Positions 46,311 through 58,205 are shown, counted from the stretch's first letter. The stretch is DNA of 64,000 nt from Saccopteryx bilineata (GCF_036850765.1 NC_089495.1:197239847-197303846), one strand, 5' to 3'. The notes: generated from the sequence alone by a model not told the origin. A program made the numbers and translations.

Positions 46311-46686
46311 TCTGAACGAGTATTATTACAGCCTCCCACGGGAAAGCTATCGCCCAAGTTCAGCTTCCACTTTTCTCCTTTGGAGCTACAAGACTAACTA
46401 ACCTCCACCCTCACCCACTGGCAACCGCCAACCCCTACTTTGGTCTACGATTGTTTCCTGGGTGATTTCGTGAGCTTAGTCCCTGAGAACAGCCAGAGTC
46501 CATTTAAGCCTCACTCAGAGCTGTGGGAACAGGAGATCAAGCTGGCCTCCCCCTCCCTCTGACGCAGAGTGAAGGAAGCGTCACGCACATCTCACTGAAT
46601 TCCCGTTCTAAGCTCATCTACAGAGCACACCCAGAGCTGGGGATGCTTATCCTGTTTCTGAGAGAACGGAAGCCACTAATGGTTTT

Positions 46687-47096
46687 TTTTGTTTGTTTTG
46701 TTTTGTTTTTGTATTTTTGTATTTTTCTGAAGCTGGAAATGGGGAGAGACAGTCAGACAGACTCCCGCATGTGCCCGACCGGGATCCACCCGGCACGCCC
46801 ACCAGGGGCGACGCTCTGCCCACCAGGGGGCGATGCTCTGCCCCTCCAGGGCATCGCTCTGCCGTGACCAGAGCCACTCTAGCACCTGGGGCAGAGGCCA
46901 AGGAGCCATCCCCAGCGCCCAGGCCATCTTTGCTCCAATGGAGCCTTGGCTGCGGGAGGGGAAGAGAGAGACAGAGAGGAAGGAGGGGGGGTGGAGAAGC
47001 AAATGGGCGCTTCTCCTATGTGCCCTGGCCGGGAATCGAACCCGGGTCCCCCGCACGCCAGGCCGACGCTCTACCGCTGAGCCAACCAGCCAGGGC
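46687..47096 (-). repeat. Bat tRNA-derived SINE (long type), close upstream of the PTPRT juxtamembrane exon
   Basis: A (GTTTT)n-like tail, TCTGAAGCTGGAAATGGGGA, two CCACCAGGGGCGACGCTCTG-type phrases, CCATCTTTGCTCCAATGGAG, GGGAATCGAACCCGGGTCCC and GAGCCAACCAGCCAGGG. Perfect 14-bp target duplication CCACTAATGGTTTT lies at 46673-46686 and 47097-47110. It ends 197 bp before the exon acceptor at 47294. Being antisense, it brings T-rich tracts and potential cryptic splice sites. Confidence 0.96.
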
Positions 47097-47261
47097 CCAC
47101 TAATGGTTTTAGGAGGGTTTAGGTTTATCCCACCTTGACATTGGAGGGCCCACCTGGACCCTGTTTCTGGAGGCTGACCCAAGTGTGGGGCTGAGGGTGG
47201 CGGATGCGGGAGGAGAGCAGTCCAGTCCTCTGAATGCTTCCGTGCAGCTGGCACCGTCTGA

Positions 47262-47447
<186 letters not shown>

Positions 47448-47834
47448 TAGAGCCAGCCGAGGGGAGGCAGGGTCTGTGGTCCGGCTTGACCCTAGCACCT
47501 CTGCCGAGGACCCCTCCCAGCGGGCGGGGGCGGCTGTAGGGCTTCGGGTCGGGATGCTTCCCTGGGATGATCCGGGATGAACGTTGTCACTGGCAGAACG
47601 TTGGGGCCACCCTTCCCGAGGTGAAAAGGAGAATTTCAGAATCTGCCCGAAAGTGGGGGCAACTATGTGAAAGACTTGGGGATATAAATAGAGACCGGTT
47701 AAAACGAATAATAGTAAAAAAAAAAAAAAAAAAGGAGGAGGGGGACATGGACACGGTTATGCACTTGAGAAAAACATGCCATATTGAATTGTCGTTTTCA
47801 ATATAGCGTTTCACATAAACCGTGCACGGTAGGT

Positions 47835-47935
47835 GAGTCACGGGTTATTATGCCTCTGTTTTGAATGCTTGGGACACTGAGGCACAGAGAAGTGACTTCT
47901 CTCAAGCCCCAGGGCCGAGGAGTACCGTGTTCAGA
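47835..47935 (+). repeat. MIR SINE fragment
   Basis: GGGTTATTATGCCTCTGTTT, TGGGACACTGAGGCACAGAG, AAGTGACTTCTCTCAAGCCC. Confidence 0.6.
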
Positions 47936-48379
47936 CCTTGCCTCCCGAACCTTGGCCAGCCCCAACCTGCAGCCAGGGCACCAAGTGGCATTTGGTCAAG
48001 AGCTCTTGAGCCCTCTCGCCATGAATCCAGGACCCCAAGCCAACGGAAATGACTAAGATGTCAGGGTTGACTGTCCTCCAAAGGACAGCCTCCCAATTGG
48101 GAACCTAAAGTTCCCTGGTGACCAGACCCAAGAGAGCTAGCTGGCTTTGCTTCTTATATCTCTGCCGGCCAGTTTGTTCCCTGGGTTTCATGGAAATGCT
48201 GGTTCCCCGGCCTCTGCCCCACACTGGGGAATGCAGGAAGGCCAAAGGAAGTGAGCATGGACAGGTGGCCTCCACCCACTGTGTCAACGGCAAACGGAAG
48301 AAACCGTACTTGGTAAAAAAAAAAATCGCTTTGGATGTGGTCAGTTTGGGATGATGGGATCTATGAGGAGGCGAAGGAA

Positions 48380-48525
48380 GGAGAGAAGCAGACGTTTGTT
48401 GAGCGCCTTCCTCCTCACCTCAGCCAGGTTAGTGTTCCCCTTTCGTAGACAAGGGACCCAAGACTCAGTGTATTTTCCTGACCTTCCCAGGGTCTGACGG
48501 TAGCTGGGATCCATTGTTCTGCACC
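48380..48525 (+). repeat. MIR SINE fragment
   Basis: TTTGTTGAGCGCCTTCCTCC, TAGACAAGGGACCCAAGACT, CCCAGGGTCTGACGGTAGCT, GGGATCC. Confidence 0.5.
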
Positions 48526-48898
48526 TTCCAGGCAACACAGAACCAACCCATCCGAGGCAGTTCTCAAGATGCCGTACCTCAGCCCCACGGCTCCCCCACT
48601 GAGCCGAAGCCCCCTGAGGAGGAGGGGAGGGTGGGGAGGCGGGCTAGGAGGCAGTGTGGAGTACGGGTGCACACGTGTGGGTTCTGTGCAAGCCACACGG
48701 GGTTCTTACAGGCGCCCTGGTAAGAACGCTGGACTTCAAGGAGGGAAATAGCTTTTTCAAATAGTGATGTGCTGCCTTAGAAGAGAGAGCTTTGTTTTAA
48801 CCCTAGAAAAAGTTGAGGGGGGAAACAGTAAACTGACTACTCTCATAGCTTTTATCTGGCTTCGCCAATGGCTCACGTTTGCGATATTTGTGCTCTCC

Positions 48899-48945
48899 CC
48901 TTCTCTCTCTCTCTCTCTCGTATATATATACATACACACACTCAT
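48899..48945. repeat. (TC)n(TA)n(CA)n compound microsatellite
   Basis: TC units, then TATATATATA, then CATACACACAC. Confidence 0.9.
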
Positions 48946-49125
48946 TTAGAAATAAGGTGTGGACCACATGACACTCTGCCTCTGGAAAATTCAGTATGTG
49001 TTTTCTAAGAACTAGGACAGCTCTTCGACACACCCACAAACTTATCTTACCCAAGAATGGAACCTTATTTCAACATCTCATGTACCAGCCAGTAGTGAAT
49101 GTCCTCAATGGCCCTAAAGTGTACT

Positions 49126-49175
49126 TTATTATTATTATTAATTATTATTATCATCATCATCATTATTATTATTTT
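49126..49175. repeat. (ATT)n / (ATC)n microsatellite
   Basis: ATT triplets with an internal run of ATC triplets. Confidence 0.9.
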
Positions 49176-50251
49176 AATCCAGGATCCAGCGGAAGTGCTC
49201 ACGTTGCATTTGGTCACCCTGTCTCTCCGTTCACTTCCTTCTAGAATAGCCCCCCCCCTGCTTTATCTTTCAGGATGCTGACATTGTTTCTTTCAAGTGT
49301 AGACCAGTTGTCCCATAGAGTGTCCCACAGTCCAGGTTTATCTGAATTTTTTCATCGGGATCACATCCAGATGAAACATGATGGCAAAAAAAACCATGAA
49401 GGGATGGGAGTGCTTCCCTTTGCATCCTGTCCAAGGACCCACACTGCCACTTGGCCCATGACTGACGACACTAAATCTGAGTGCTTCTCGTGGTTGAGAA
49501 GGGCTTTCAAAGACAGAGTCTAATGGCACATGTTAATGGTCTCACGAGCAAATATCTAACTCCCGTTTTTCTCAGCGTGCTGAGCAGGTTTGCTGTCTGC
49601 GAAGCCCGCGCCAGACCTTCCTCCATTCTCAAGCATGGTGAACTGCTGGGCTTCATACTTTCCCTGGGGACCAGGAGGAGGGGATATTGACATAGGCCAG
49701 CAGAGGCGGGACAGGGGTAATGAGGAAATGGTCTTGGGGAGTCCTTCCCGAGCCCTCCAGCCTCTGGCTGTAGGAGCTGGTCACTGAGTCTCCTGCACTG
49801 GCCCAGGGCAGGTCTAGCCGACGGGACAGACTGGCGAATGCTGCCCATTCACCCAAAACCTTTCCTGGGCAGGCCAGTCTCTTGGGCACATTTTTTTTTT
49901 CCATTTGTCAGAATGTCCTTGGAGGACTCTGAGTGTCAAAAAGATTACGGTCCAAGATGCATGATGATCCTTGTGACCCCAAAGTTGTAGGTACGTGATC
50001 TTAAACTTTCTGATCTGAAATAGAGATCTGGATGACACCGATTTCTGAGATTCCCAGGGGAAACATTGCTACCGTGTTCCCCGTGGGCTGGCACCGACCT
50101 GCAGGAGGAAAGCACCTGAGACTGAGCTAGATCAGCCAGCCAGAGTGGAACAGGGAGCATACTGGAGAGTCGAATTAGATGTTTTAAAGTATTTTAAAAC
50201 AGATACAGTATTTCCAAATGGTTGGCATGCATGGTACATGTGTGTTTACAT

Positions 50252-50284
<33 letters not shown>
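50252..50284. repeat. (CA)n microsatellite
   Basis: About 16 CA units. Confidence 0.95.
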
Positions 50285-50285
<1 letters not shown>

Positions 50286-50317
50286 ACATATATAGGTATT
50301 CATTTTAATGATATTGC

Positions 50318-50696
50318 TTTTTTTTTCTTTTTTGTATTTTTCTGAAGTGAGAATCAGGGAGGCAGAGAAACAGACTCCCTCATATGCCCAACCAGGATCC
50401 ATCCGGCATGCCCAGCAGGGGGCGATGGTCTGCCCATCTGGGGCATTGCTCCAGTTGCAACTGGAGCCATTCTAGCACCTGAGGCGGAGGCCATGGAGCC
50501 ATTCTCAGTGCCCTGGGCCAACTTTGCTCCAATGGAGCCTCGGCTGTGGGAGGGGAAGAGAGAGATAGAGAGAAAGAAGAGGGGGAAAAGTGGAGAAGCA
50601 GGTGGGCACTTCTCCTGTGTGCCCTGGCTGGGAATCAAACCTGGGACCTCCACACATCGGGCCGACGCTCTACCGCTGAGCCAACCGGCCAGGGCC
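50318..50696 (-). repeat. Bat tRNA-derived SINE (long type)
   Basis: T tail, TCTGAAGTGAGAATCAGGGA, CCAGCAGGGGGCGATGGTCT, TTTGCTCCAATGGAGCCTCG, GGGAATCAAACCTGGGACCT and GAGCCAACCGGCCAGGG. Target duplication GATATTGC at 50310-50317 and 50697-50704, continuing into T-rich sequence on both sides. Confidence 0.94.
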
Positions 50697-52139
50697 GATA
50701 TTGCGTTTTTAAAAAGAAAGAAAACAAGTTTGAATTGGCATTATACTAGATTATTAAGACATTCTGCCTTTGTTTGAATCAATCGGCATTTTAGGATTCC
50801 ATCGATGAGTCTAGTGTCCGCAGGCTACCACCACAAATGTTCTCTGGGACTCTTCTAAATGTCCTGGAATGCATCAGGTAGCTTTTAAAATGCCCTTGTG
50901 GAACCACCAGAATAAGATTTAAGGGAGAAGAAAGAAATGTAAGTAATACGTACCCTGGAGATGCAGAAATTGCTTCTGAAATCACCCTGATGTATGTAAA
51001 ATTGAATCTAATTTTGAGGCATTAGGGAAGTGACTGTCTGGTTCTTGCATCAGTGCCTCGAGGAGGCTTCGAGATTATTTGCAAACGTGGAGGAAGCAGT
51101 GGGAGAGGCAGAGCAGAGGAAGAGACGTCCCGTTGGACAAGGTCAGAGAAGAGCACGCCCTGAGCAGTTACTTCCTTCCTGAACAGGGGCGCCCTCGCCT
51201 GGTTCCAAGTCTGCGTTTCCCCCGCACTGCTTCTATTTTCCGGGGTCCTCTAGTCCAGGTCACTGCTGGGCTAAGTTCTGTAACATGCTTCCCATCAAAA
51301 CCTCTCGGTTTTGCATCAGGAACAGTGAACCGGCGGCAAGGGGGATGAGGCGTTGTGGTGTATGGGCCATTGCTTTGACATTCTTGGGGGGGGGGAAGAG
51401 CGCATGTCCCATCTCAAGGACAAACAATGTGCATTGTTTTCAGTTTAAAGAAATGCTGAGTTTCATCAAGTAATCTGGTTTTGATCTTACTGCCCTGTGT
51501 GCCTGGTTGTTATAATTATTATTATTTTTTTTTTCTGAGAACTTTCACTCAGATCATTTGCTGGGTCTTTCTTCTAGTGCTTTCTTCCTATATCTGTGCA
51601 TAACTCTTCATCTTTGTATCTTTTGTTCATGGTGTCCTCTTCTCTTTGTTCATTTTCAGTCCAAGTCAGAATGCTTCAAAACCGGTCCCGGCTGAATTCC
51701 GATGACATGGGCTCTGGTTGTCGGCCCTTCCCATAAAGGCGTTTGACGGGCTCGCTTGCCCACTGGGGACCATTAGTTAGCTCCGTGTCACTTTTCTGCT
51801 TCCGTTCTGTGGACTGTGTCCATGTCTGGGAGTGGAGGCATCCATCTCTAACCAGCGTCAGACGCTGGGCCGTCAAGCGCTCTGCTGAGTAAGGAAGCCG
51901 CGTGGTTGAGGCCCCAGAGGGAGAACTCAGCAGCCATTTTCCCAGCCCTTGATAGACGCCTGTCCCTGTGCCAGGAGTCTCAGGCACACTTTGGGAAAAG
52001 GGGATAATGACAAAAATGAATAAAACGGGGCATCTTTGCACAAATAACAAATGTTTCTTCAAATCATTTTTTCATAGTTGACAAAAGGCCTTTGCAAAAC
52101 ACCGGAGCCGTAGAACCTGTTCTTGCACCGTGAGCTAGC

Positions 52140-52270
52140 TAGTAGGTTTATTCTTACCCTCACTTTACAGATGAGGAAACTGAGGCTCAGAGAGAAACAC
52201 CCCCCCCCCCCCCGTGCCCCAGATCACACAGGCATCTGCGCAGTCGCAGTAAGAATCCATCTTTTCTGAT
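52140..52270 (+). repeat. MIR SINE with an internal 14-base C run
   Basis: ACTTTACAGATGAGGAAACT and GAGGCTCAGAGAGAAACA match MIR. C14 at 52200-52213 then replaces the usual middle before GTGCCCCAGATCACACAGGC. Confidence 0.8.
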
Positions 52271-52544
52271 GTCGGTTGGGTTCTGTCCCCTCAGCTCTGC
52301 AAAGAATACGGGAAAATATCCACTGCAAGTACCTGCGATAACGCAGCTGTAAGAGAAGTGAATAATCAGGAGCAGGAAAACAGAAGCGAATGCAAGAAGG
52401 TCAAGGTCAGGTTGTAGTAAAACGGAATTATTGTATGTTAAAAAGTAATCTCAAGATGCAGGCTGGTCATTTTTAAATTCCAGTGTAGCTCTGAGCTTCC
52501 TAGTAGCAAAAGCCCGACGAGGAACATAACTTTTGTTGGCACCG

Positions 52545-52735
52545 ACTATGTGCTAGGTCTTATGCTTTATATAAATCTCACTCTTAAGCCTTCTGGAAAC
52601 CCCATGCATTAAATATGATTCCCATTTTGTAAGTGTGGAAACTTCGTTTCAGGGAACTGAAGTAAATAAGCCTATGGTAGCACACTCATGACGAGTAGCG
52701 ATGGGAGTGAGTTAGGGTCCTCCGACTCGAGACCC
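52545..52735 (+). repeat. MIR SINE
   Basis: CCGACTATGTGCTAGGTCTT, AACCCCATGCATTAAATATG, TTCCCATTTTGTAAGTGTGG, then GGTAGCACACTCATGACGAG. Confidence 0.75.
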
Positions 52736-52944
52736 CACGTTTCTTCTCCCGGACCAACCCTCGGTGGCATCCCACCACTCCCCGATGTCCCCAAGGGAGG
52801 CTGCTGAGACTGAGAGAGCGCCTGGGTCCACCTCTCCCCTCGCCGGTCAGCAGCTTGGCAAACACCTGGGCAGAGGCTGCTGCTACAGCTGTGCCCTGCA
52901 GGGAGGCCAGGGGCCGGGCACGGGCGTGGAGCTGGTCAGGTTCT

Positions 52945-53150
52945 CACAAGGTGCCAGGCTCTGTGGTAAGCATGGTCAAATGTGCCATCTTAGTCCATTT
53001 TCACAGTGACCCTGGACAGTGGGTATGTGTCTTATGAAACCCACTGACAGTTGAGACAGGTGGTGCTCAGAGACATTGAAAGATCTTCGTTAAGTCACGT
53101 GGTGAAGAGAGAGTGAGGTCTGGATCCCAGAGCAGGTTCCAGATCAAGTG
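52945..53150 (+). repeat. MIR SINE
   Basis: AAGGTGCCAGGCTCTGTGGT, CACAGTGACCCTGGACAGTG, GTTAAGTCACGTGGTGAAGA, TGAGGTCTGGATCC. Confidence 0.7.
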
Positions 53151-54089
53151 CTTTCGTCTTTCCTCGAACCTTTCGCTTCCTCTCCACCGCAAAGCTGGGG
53201 GAGGCGAGAAGGGAGCTCGAGGCAATAGCCTGGCTGGACAAGTGCCTCATCTGGGCTCCTCTGTCCACTTCAGAGCCTTGACACTTCTTAGAAGCTGGGA
53301 CTGTAGACTGATGGTCCCATCCTTGGGCATTCCTGAGCTGGACGAAGCCCTGGATTGGTGGTGAGGGAGGTGAGTGAGGAACGGCCTCTGTCCACAGAGA
53401 GTTCACAGCCTGGCGGGGCAGACAGGTGGTCCAGCCAGGAGCAGTTTTCCACAGCCTGCTAGAAGAGCCGCGCGACCCTTCCCCTGACTTTGTACCTCCC
53501 ATGTGACCACTGGGAGGTGGCGCAGGTAGCCTCAGGGGATATTTGCCACTGCTGAGAACGGTGAGCCCTGAAGCCTGACACCTCGCCTGTCTTTCCGCCC
53601 AAGGACCGCATCCAGGTGTTTCTTCCAGGCTTGATACCCCACGGGGCGGTTCAGCCGAGATGGAGTTGGTGGTGGTAGAGGGGCTCACCAGGCAAGATTT
53701 TAACCCCATGATTTTAGGAACCTGTTATGTAACTAAAGCCATTCAAACGGAGAAGACAGAGCATGACTTTTCAAATGGAGTGGGGACTGGCCGGGGTTAG
53801 GATAAACTCCTAAGGAAGCGTCCCTAACCCTTTCAGGAGGGTGGTGAGCCAGCACAGAAACAGGTCTCTGGAGAACCCGGTGTGAGGACCACGGCCTTCC
53901 CTGGGGAAACGGGGTTTGCTGCTGAAACCTTCCCTTCATCCGGGAGCCTCTGGGCAGTCGTCCCCCCGGGGGCAGGTCACGCATTATCTGTAATCTCTAC
54001 AACATCGCTACCAGGTGGGAATCGCTGTCTCGATGTCATAAATAAGGGAGTCTAAGCTCGGTGAAGATAAAGACATTTCTGCTGCCCCA

Positions 54090-54255
54090 ACTTGACCTTC
54101 CCCTCTTGTGCTTAAACCCTTCAGTGGCTCCTTGTTGCCCCTCAGGTAGGTAAAGGCTGAAGTCCTCAGAGTGGATTCCTGGGCCCTCCGTGGTTGCTGA
54201 CCAGTCCATACTCTGACCATTGCTGAACCATCTGGCCCATCTCATACTCACTGAG
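54090..54255 (+). repeat. LINE L2 fragment
   Basis: TGTGCTTAAACCCTTCAGTG, GCTCCTTGTTGCCCCTCAGG, CTGGGCCCTCCGTGGTTGCT: a known L2 segment in sense. Confidence 0.65.
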
Positions 54256-54261
54256 ATTTGT

Positions 54262-54325
54262 TTGAATGAATGAACGAATGGAAGAATGAATGAATGAATA
54301 AGTGAAGGAAGGAAGGAAGGAAGGA
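54262..54325. repeat. (GAAT)n and (GGAA)n microsatellite
   Basis: GAATGAAC/GAATGAAT tetranucleotides, then five GGAA units. Confidence 0.9.
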
Positions 54326-54439
54326 ATTACGGAACTGGATTTCAAACTAAGGTTTTCTAGCTCCAAGCCCATGTCCGGTTCCAAGTCTTCTGGTAATGAA
54401 TTCTGTCTTCTTTGAAGCTGAAATCTGCTCTTGTGACTT

Positions 54440-54467
54440 CCATTCATTCATTCATTCATTCATTCCT
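54440..54467. repeat. (ATTC)n microsatellite
   Basis: Six ATTC units. Confidence 0.9.
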
Positions 54468-54816
54468 GTTTTTGCACACGAGTATGTGTTGGTCAGCAAC
54501 CACGTGCTGGCCCTTGTCTGGCCTCTGCTGTCACGCAGGGTAATGAAGTCAGTCTTTCTCTTTCTGCCTCCCCCATCCCTCCCCCAGCCCTGTGCCCTGT
54601 AGGATCCTCCCCTCAGGCTGAGCAGTCCCCACATCAGCCATCAGCCTTCTTCGGGGACACATTTCTCTTTTGCAATCTGCTCAAAACGTTGATTGGCACC
54701 TCTGTCTCCATTTGTTCCGTATCTATGTCCACGACCAACACGAGCCTCTACACTGGGTACACTGGGAGTCATTGCTAGAAGTTCCGAGAGTTGCCGTCAC
54801 CCTCATGCAGGATTCT

Positions 54817-55202
54817 TTTTTTTTTTTTTTTTTTTTTTTTTCATTTTTCTGAAGCTGGAAACGGGGAGGCAGTCAGACAGACTCCCGCATGCGCCTGACC
54901 GGGATCCACCCAGCACGCCCACCAGGGGGCGATGCTCTGCCCCTCTGGGGCGTCACTCTGTTGCATCCAGAGCCACTCTAGCGCCTGAGGCAGAGGCCAC
55001 AGAGCCATCCTCAGCACCTGGGCTATCTTTGCTCCATTGAATCGTTGGCTGCGGGAGGGGAAGAGAGAGACAGAGAGGAAGGAGAGGGGGAGGGGTGGAG
55101 AAGCAGATGGGCGCTTCTCCTGTGTGCCCTGGCCAGGAATTGAACCCGGGACTCCTGCATGCCAGGCTGACGCTCTACCACTGAGCCAACCGGCCAGGGC
55201 CA
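54817..55202 (-). repeat. Bat tRNA-derived SINE (long type)
   Basis: Long T tail, TCTGAAGCTGGAAACGGGGA, CCACCAGGGGGCGATGCTCT, AGGAATTGAACCCGGGACTC and GAGCCAACCGGCCAGGG. The 15-bp target duplication CTCMTGCAGGATTCT lies at 54802-54816 and 55203-55217 (one mismatch). Confidence 0.95.
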
Positions 55203-55424
55203 CTCCTGCAGGATTCTAAACTGAGGCTCAGAATAGAATCCACAACTCATGTTTGAATTAACCTCATCACGTACCTGTCTAGTGCAAAGCTCCTAGCTCC
55301 CAAACTAGGGCTGCTTCATTCAGCCCAGGCGAAGATGAATTTTGGGGCCCAAGTAAAGGACTTCATATTTCATCCAAGTGGTGTCTTCTTGTTAGATTTG
55401 ATCCTGTTATTCCAGCGTACTAAG

Positions 55425-55487
55425 AGATACACACACACAGACACACACACACGTGCGCACGTGCGCGCACACACACACACACATTTT
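55425..55487. repeat. (CA)n with alternating CG/CA core
   Basis: CA units flank GTGCGCACGTGCGCGCAC at the centre, a strictly alternating purine/pyrimidine run with potential for left-handed Z-DNA. Confidence 0.9.
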
Positions 55488-55559
55488 TTTAATCTCACTT
55501 AATCCTCCCAGTTTGGGTCCTTAAAATGTAATAATTATTAATATTCATAATACCAGTTA

Positions 55560-55800
55560 TCATCTACTGAGCATTATTTATAAGCCCATTTCCAGCTCAG
55601 AGCTTTATACGCATTATCTTAGCACATTGTCATGTTGGGAGGATTGAATGAGTGTTATGATTGTCCCTGATGACTCGTAGGTGAGCAAACTGAGGTTTAA
55701 AAAAGCAGGGAACTTGCCCAAAGCTTCATAGCTTTCAATAACTGAGTTGGAACTTAAACCCACGTCTGTCTGACAACCCTAAGCCCGTGGCCAAGATCAC
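55560..55800 (+). repeat. MIR SINE
   Basis: ATCTACTGAGCATTATTTAT, ACGCATTATCTTAGCACATT, GTAGGTGAGCAAACTGAGGT, GGAACTTGCCCAAAGCTTCA, CTTAAACCCACGTCTGTCTG: near full-length sense MIR. Confidence 0.85.
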
Positions 55801-55814
55801 TCCCCTCTACTGCG

Positions 55815-55885
55815 CTTGGTAAGGTAGGTGTTATTATTCCCATTTACAGAGAAGAAACTGAAGTCCTCAGACACCGAGTCATTTG
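55815..55885 (+). repeat. MIR SINE fragment (second, adjacent)
   Basis: GTAAGGTAGGTGTTATTATT, CCCATTTACAGAGAAGAAAC, TGAAGTCC: the central MIR part. Confidence 0.7.
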
Positions 55886-55889
55886 CTCA

Positions 55890-56060
55890 GAGCCGTGGTT
55901 CTCAGAACATGGTCCCCAGATGAGCAGCATCACATGGGAAATTTTTGGAAGTAAATTTTGGGGCCTCACCCCAAACCTAGTAAACCCCAAAGTCACTGTT
56001 TCTAACAAGCCTTCCCGGCGATGCTGACACACGTTCAGGTTTGAGAAACCTGAACACATG
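55890..56060 (+). mobile_element. MER5-like hAT-Charlie remnant
   Basis: GCCGTGGTTCTCAGAACATG, GAGCAGCATCACATGGGAAA, GGGGCCTCACCCCAAACCTA, TTCAGGTTTGAGAAACCTG: MER5A order, both ends partly kept. Confidence 0.8.
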
Positions 56061-56329
56061 GTAAGGCACAGGACTGTCAGACTCCCGAGCCTCTTGTTCT
56101 TTACGTGCTGAGCAGTCTCGGATAACAGCAGGATTACAGGCACATCGGGAGAGCAAGGCGCTCACTGCCTCTTCCTCAAGGTGGGTTCCCCGAGAAGACA
56201 TTGCCACTTAGAGGACCTGCAGCCTGCTAACACCTGTGCGTAGCTCTGAGGGTCCCCGAAGACCCGAGGTCCCCTCGCAGCCATCTCTGGAACTTTCTCT
56301 CCCTTTGTCTGAACAGCAGACATCCTAAG

Positions 56330-56640
56330 AGTCAGAATGGAATTTACAAGGAAAAGCAATTATGAGTCACACAGCGAAACCAAGAGCTGCACAGAACATC
56401 GTGAAGATGATTTTTTTTCCCCCCTTATTTTAATGCACAGAATTCTGTTAGCAGGCACAATTATATTTTCTGGTTGCTCCAGGATTAAATTGAATCTAGG
56501 AAAAGAATTGAATGTTACAAGCTCGCTACCTCCCGTTTTATTGAATATCTTACAGGGATTATTGAATATTTTGCAATCATCCACTTGACTGACAGATTAA
56601 AGGACACACTTATTAAGTTCCTGGCAACGCAAAGTGGAAG
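56330..56640. other. Possible conserved non-coding element
   Basis: Repeat-free AT-rich stretch with dense homeodomain/SOX-like words (AAGCAATTATGAGTCACA; TTATTTTAATGCACAG; GGATTAAATTGAATC; TTATTGAATATT twice; GACTGACAGATTAAAGG). It looks more like an intronic enhancer than neutral DNA, but no comparison was possible. Confidence 0.3.
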
Positions 56641-56794
56641 GGAATTATTTACTCCTTGGAAGTGACAAATGGAAACGTAAGTGGCCTTGAGAAAGCGGAT
56701 AAATTGTCCATCGCTCCCACTAAGGAGTTAAATGAAGACAAGTGTCGGAGAAGGACACCAGACTCAAAAAGGATAGAATAGATCATCAAAACCA

Positions 56795-56920
56795 AAAGGT
56801 GTCATTGGACACCGTCTGATCCAACTCCTCATCCGAAAGATGGAGGGTCGAGTCCCAGAGAATTCTGTCCAAGGCCATTCACTGAGTCACTAGCAGAACC
56901 TGGGCTAGAGTTGGGGGCTG
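56795..56920 (+). repeat. MIR-like fragment
   Basis: CCAACTCCTCATCCGAAAGA, TGGAGGGTCGAGTCCCAGAG, CACTGAGTCACTAGCAGAAC, CTGGGCTAGAG. Confidence 0.5.
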
Positions 56921-57104
56921 TGACTGCTCTCGTCCTTGTCCTTGGGCCTCCTTCAGGGGAATGAGCTTTGGTCAGTAGTGGTTTGTCTTCTGATAGTTCC
57001 TATAGACCCCCAATCTGATTGCTACACAAATGATCCTTTTTCTAATTCAACGGTACCTTTCATCTCCTGGTGATGGGAGGAGCCGAGGTGTTTCTTTAAC
57101 TTTT

Positions 57105-57300
57105 CATGGAATGCTGACTACGTGCCGCATGTGCAGGGTTTGTAAAGATAAGTAAGACACGGTGTCCACCCTCAGAGATATTCCTGTCTCCCGAGAGGAG
57201 ATTTGGAAGTGGATTGGTTTCAATAAATGTGGTAAGTGATAGAGAAAGGTATGCCCAGTGCCCCAGAAACGCTGATCAGAGGCTCAGCAAGTGATTGAGT
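57105..57300 (+). repeat. Ancient mammalian repeat fragment (family unassigned)
   Basis: GAATGCTGACTACGTGCCGC, ATAAGTAAGACACGGTGTCC, ACCCTCAGAGATATTCCTGT: the old repeat class seen at 21110. Confidence 0.5.
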
Positions 57301-58044
57301 ATGCCTGGGTGAGGCAGTACTAGGCAAGGAAGAGATTTTGATTTGAAAAAGGTACAAGAGGCAGATTGATTGTCTTGGCGGGGGGGGGGAGTGGAGACAG
57401 TGGCTTGCAGGTGTGAGGGGCCTGGTGGGCTCAGAGAAGGGGGTTTGGTGTACAAGGTGTACTCTTCAGCTCAAGTGGCCGGAGATGTGGAACCTGCCTA
57501 TAGGACGGACCATCTGTAGCCCCGTTACAGGAAGGGCGACCTGTTTGGAAATTAGAGTGACCCTAGTGTTCGGTGTCTCTGCATGTTGTTGGAACCTGGC
57601 CTCCTACTCTCTTTGGTTTGTGTTGACTCAGCTTTGCAGGGCAGATAAGTAGGGACAGCATTTTATCAGCTGAAGGCCTATACTTGGTGGGCTGTCCCAA
57701 GCATTCCTTCTCGATACCCTTCCAAAGGGGACCTCAGCAAAGCCACAAAGCTGAAGTTGCTTGTGACAACTGACGCCAGGCTGGCTGCTGGCTGCTGCCT
57801 GCTGGCTCTGTCTTGAGAAGAAAATAGAGTTGTTCTGTATACCTCACAGGTGGTCCTGGATTACAACAGGGCACTTATAAAGTGCTTGCGGAAGTAATCG
57901 GAGATAAAGAAGGGATGTTGAAAATGTAAATACTCAGTTGCTAGGTAGCAGAGTAAACCGAGCTTAGAGGCCATTTTTTTTTTCCCCCTGTCAGCTCAAA
58001 GTTACAGCCTTGATAAGTTGGAAATATAGATAAAATACTTCCCC

Positions 58045-58205
58045 GAGCTGACATTCTTGTGAGTAATTACTGGACAGAGCACTTTACACATATCAATTCA
58101 TTTCATATTCTCAACGGCTCCCCGCGGCAGGTAAGAGAAACGGAGCCTCAGAGAACCTGCGTGCCTTACTTGCTCACAGGCACACGGCTACCAGGAAACC
58201 CAGCC
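58045..58205 (+). repeat. MIR SINE
   Basis: GAGCACTTTACACATATCAA, TTCATATTCTCAACGGCTCC, GTAAGAGAAACGGAGCCTCA, ACAGGCACACGGCTACCAGG. Confidence 0.7.
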
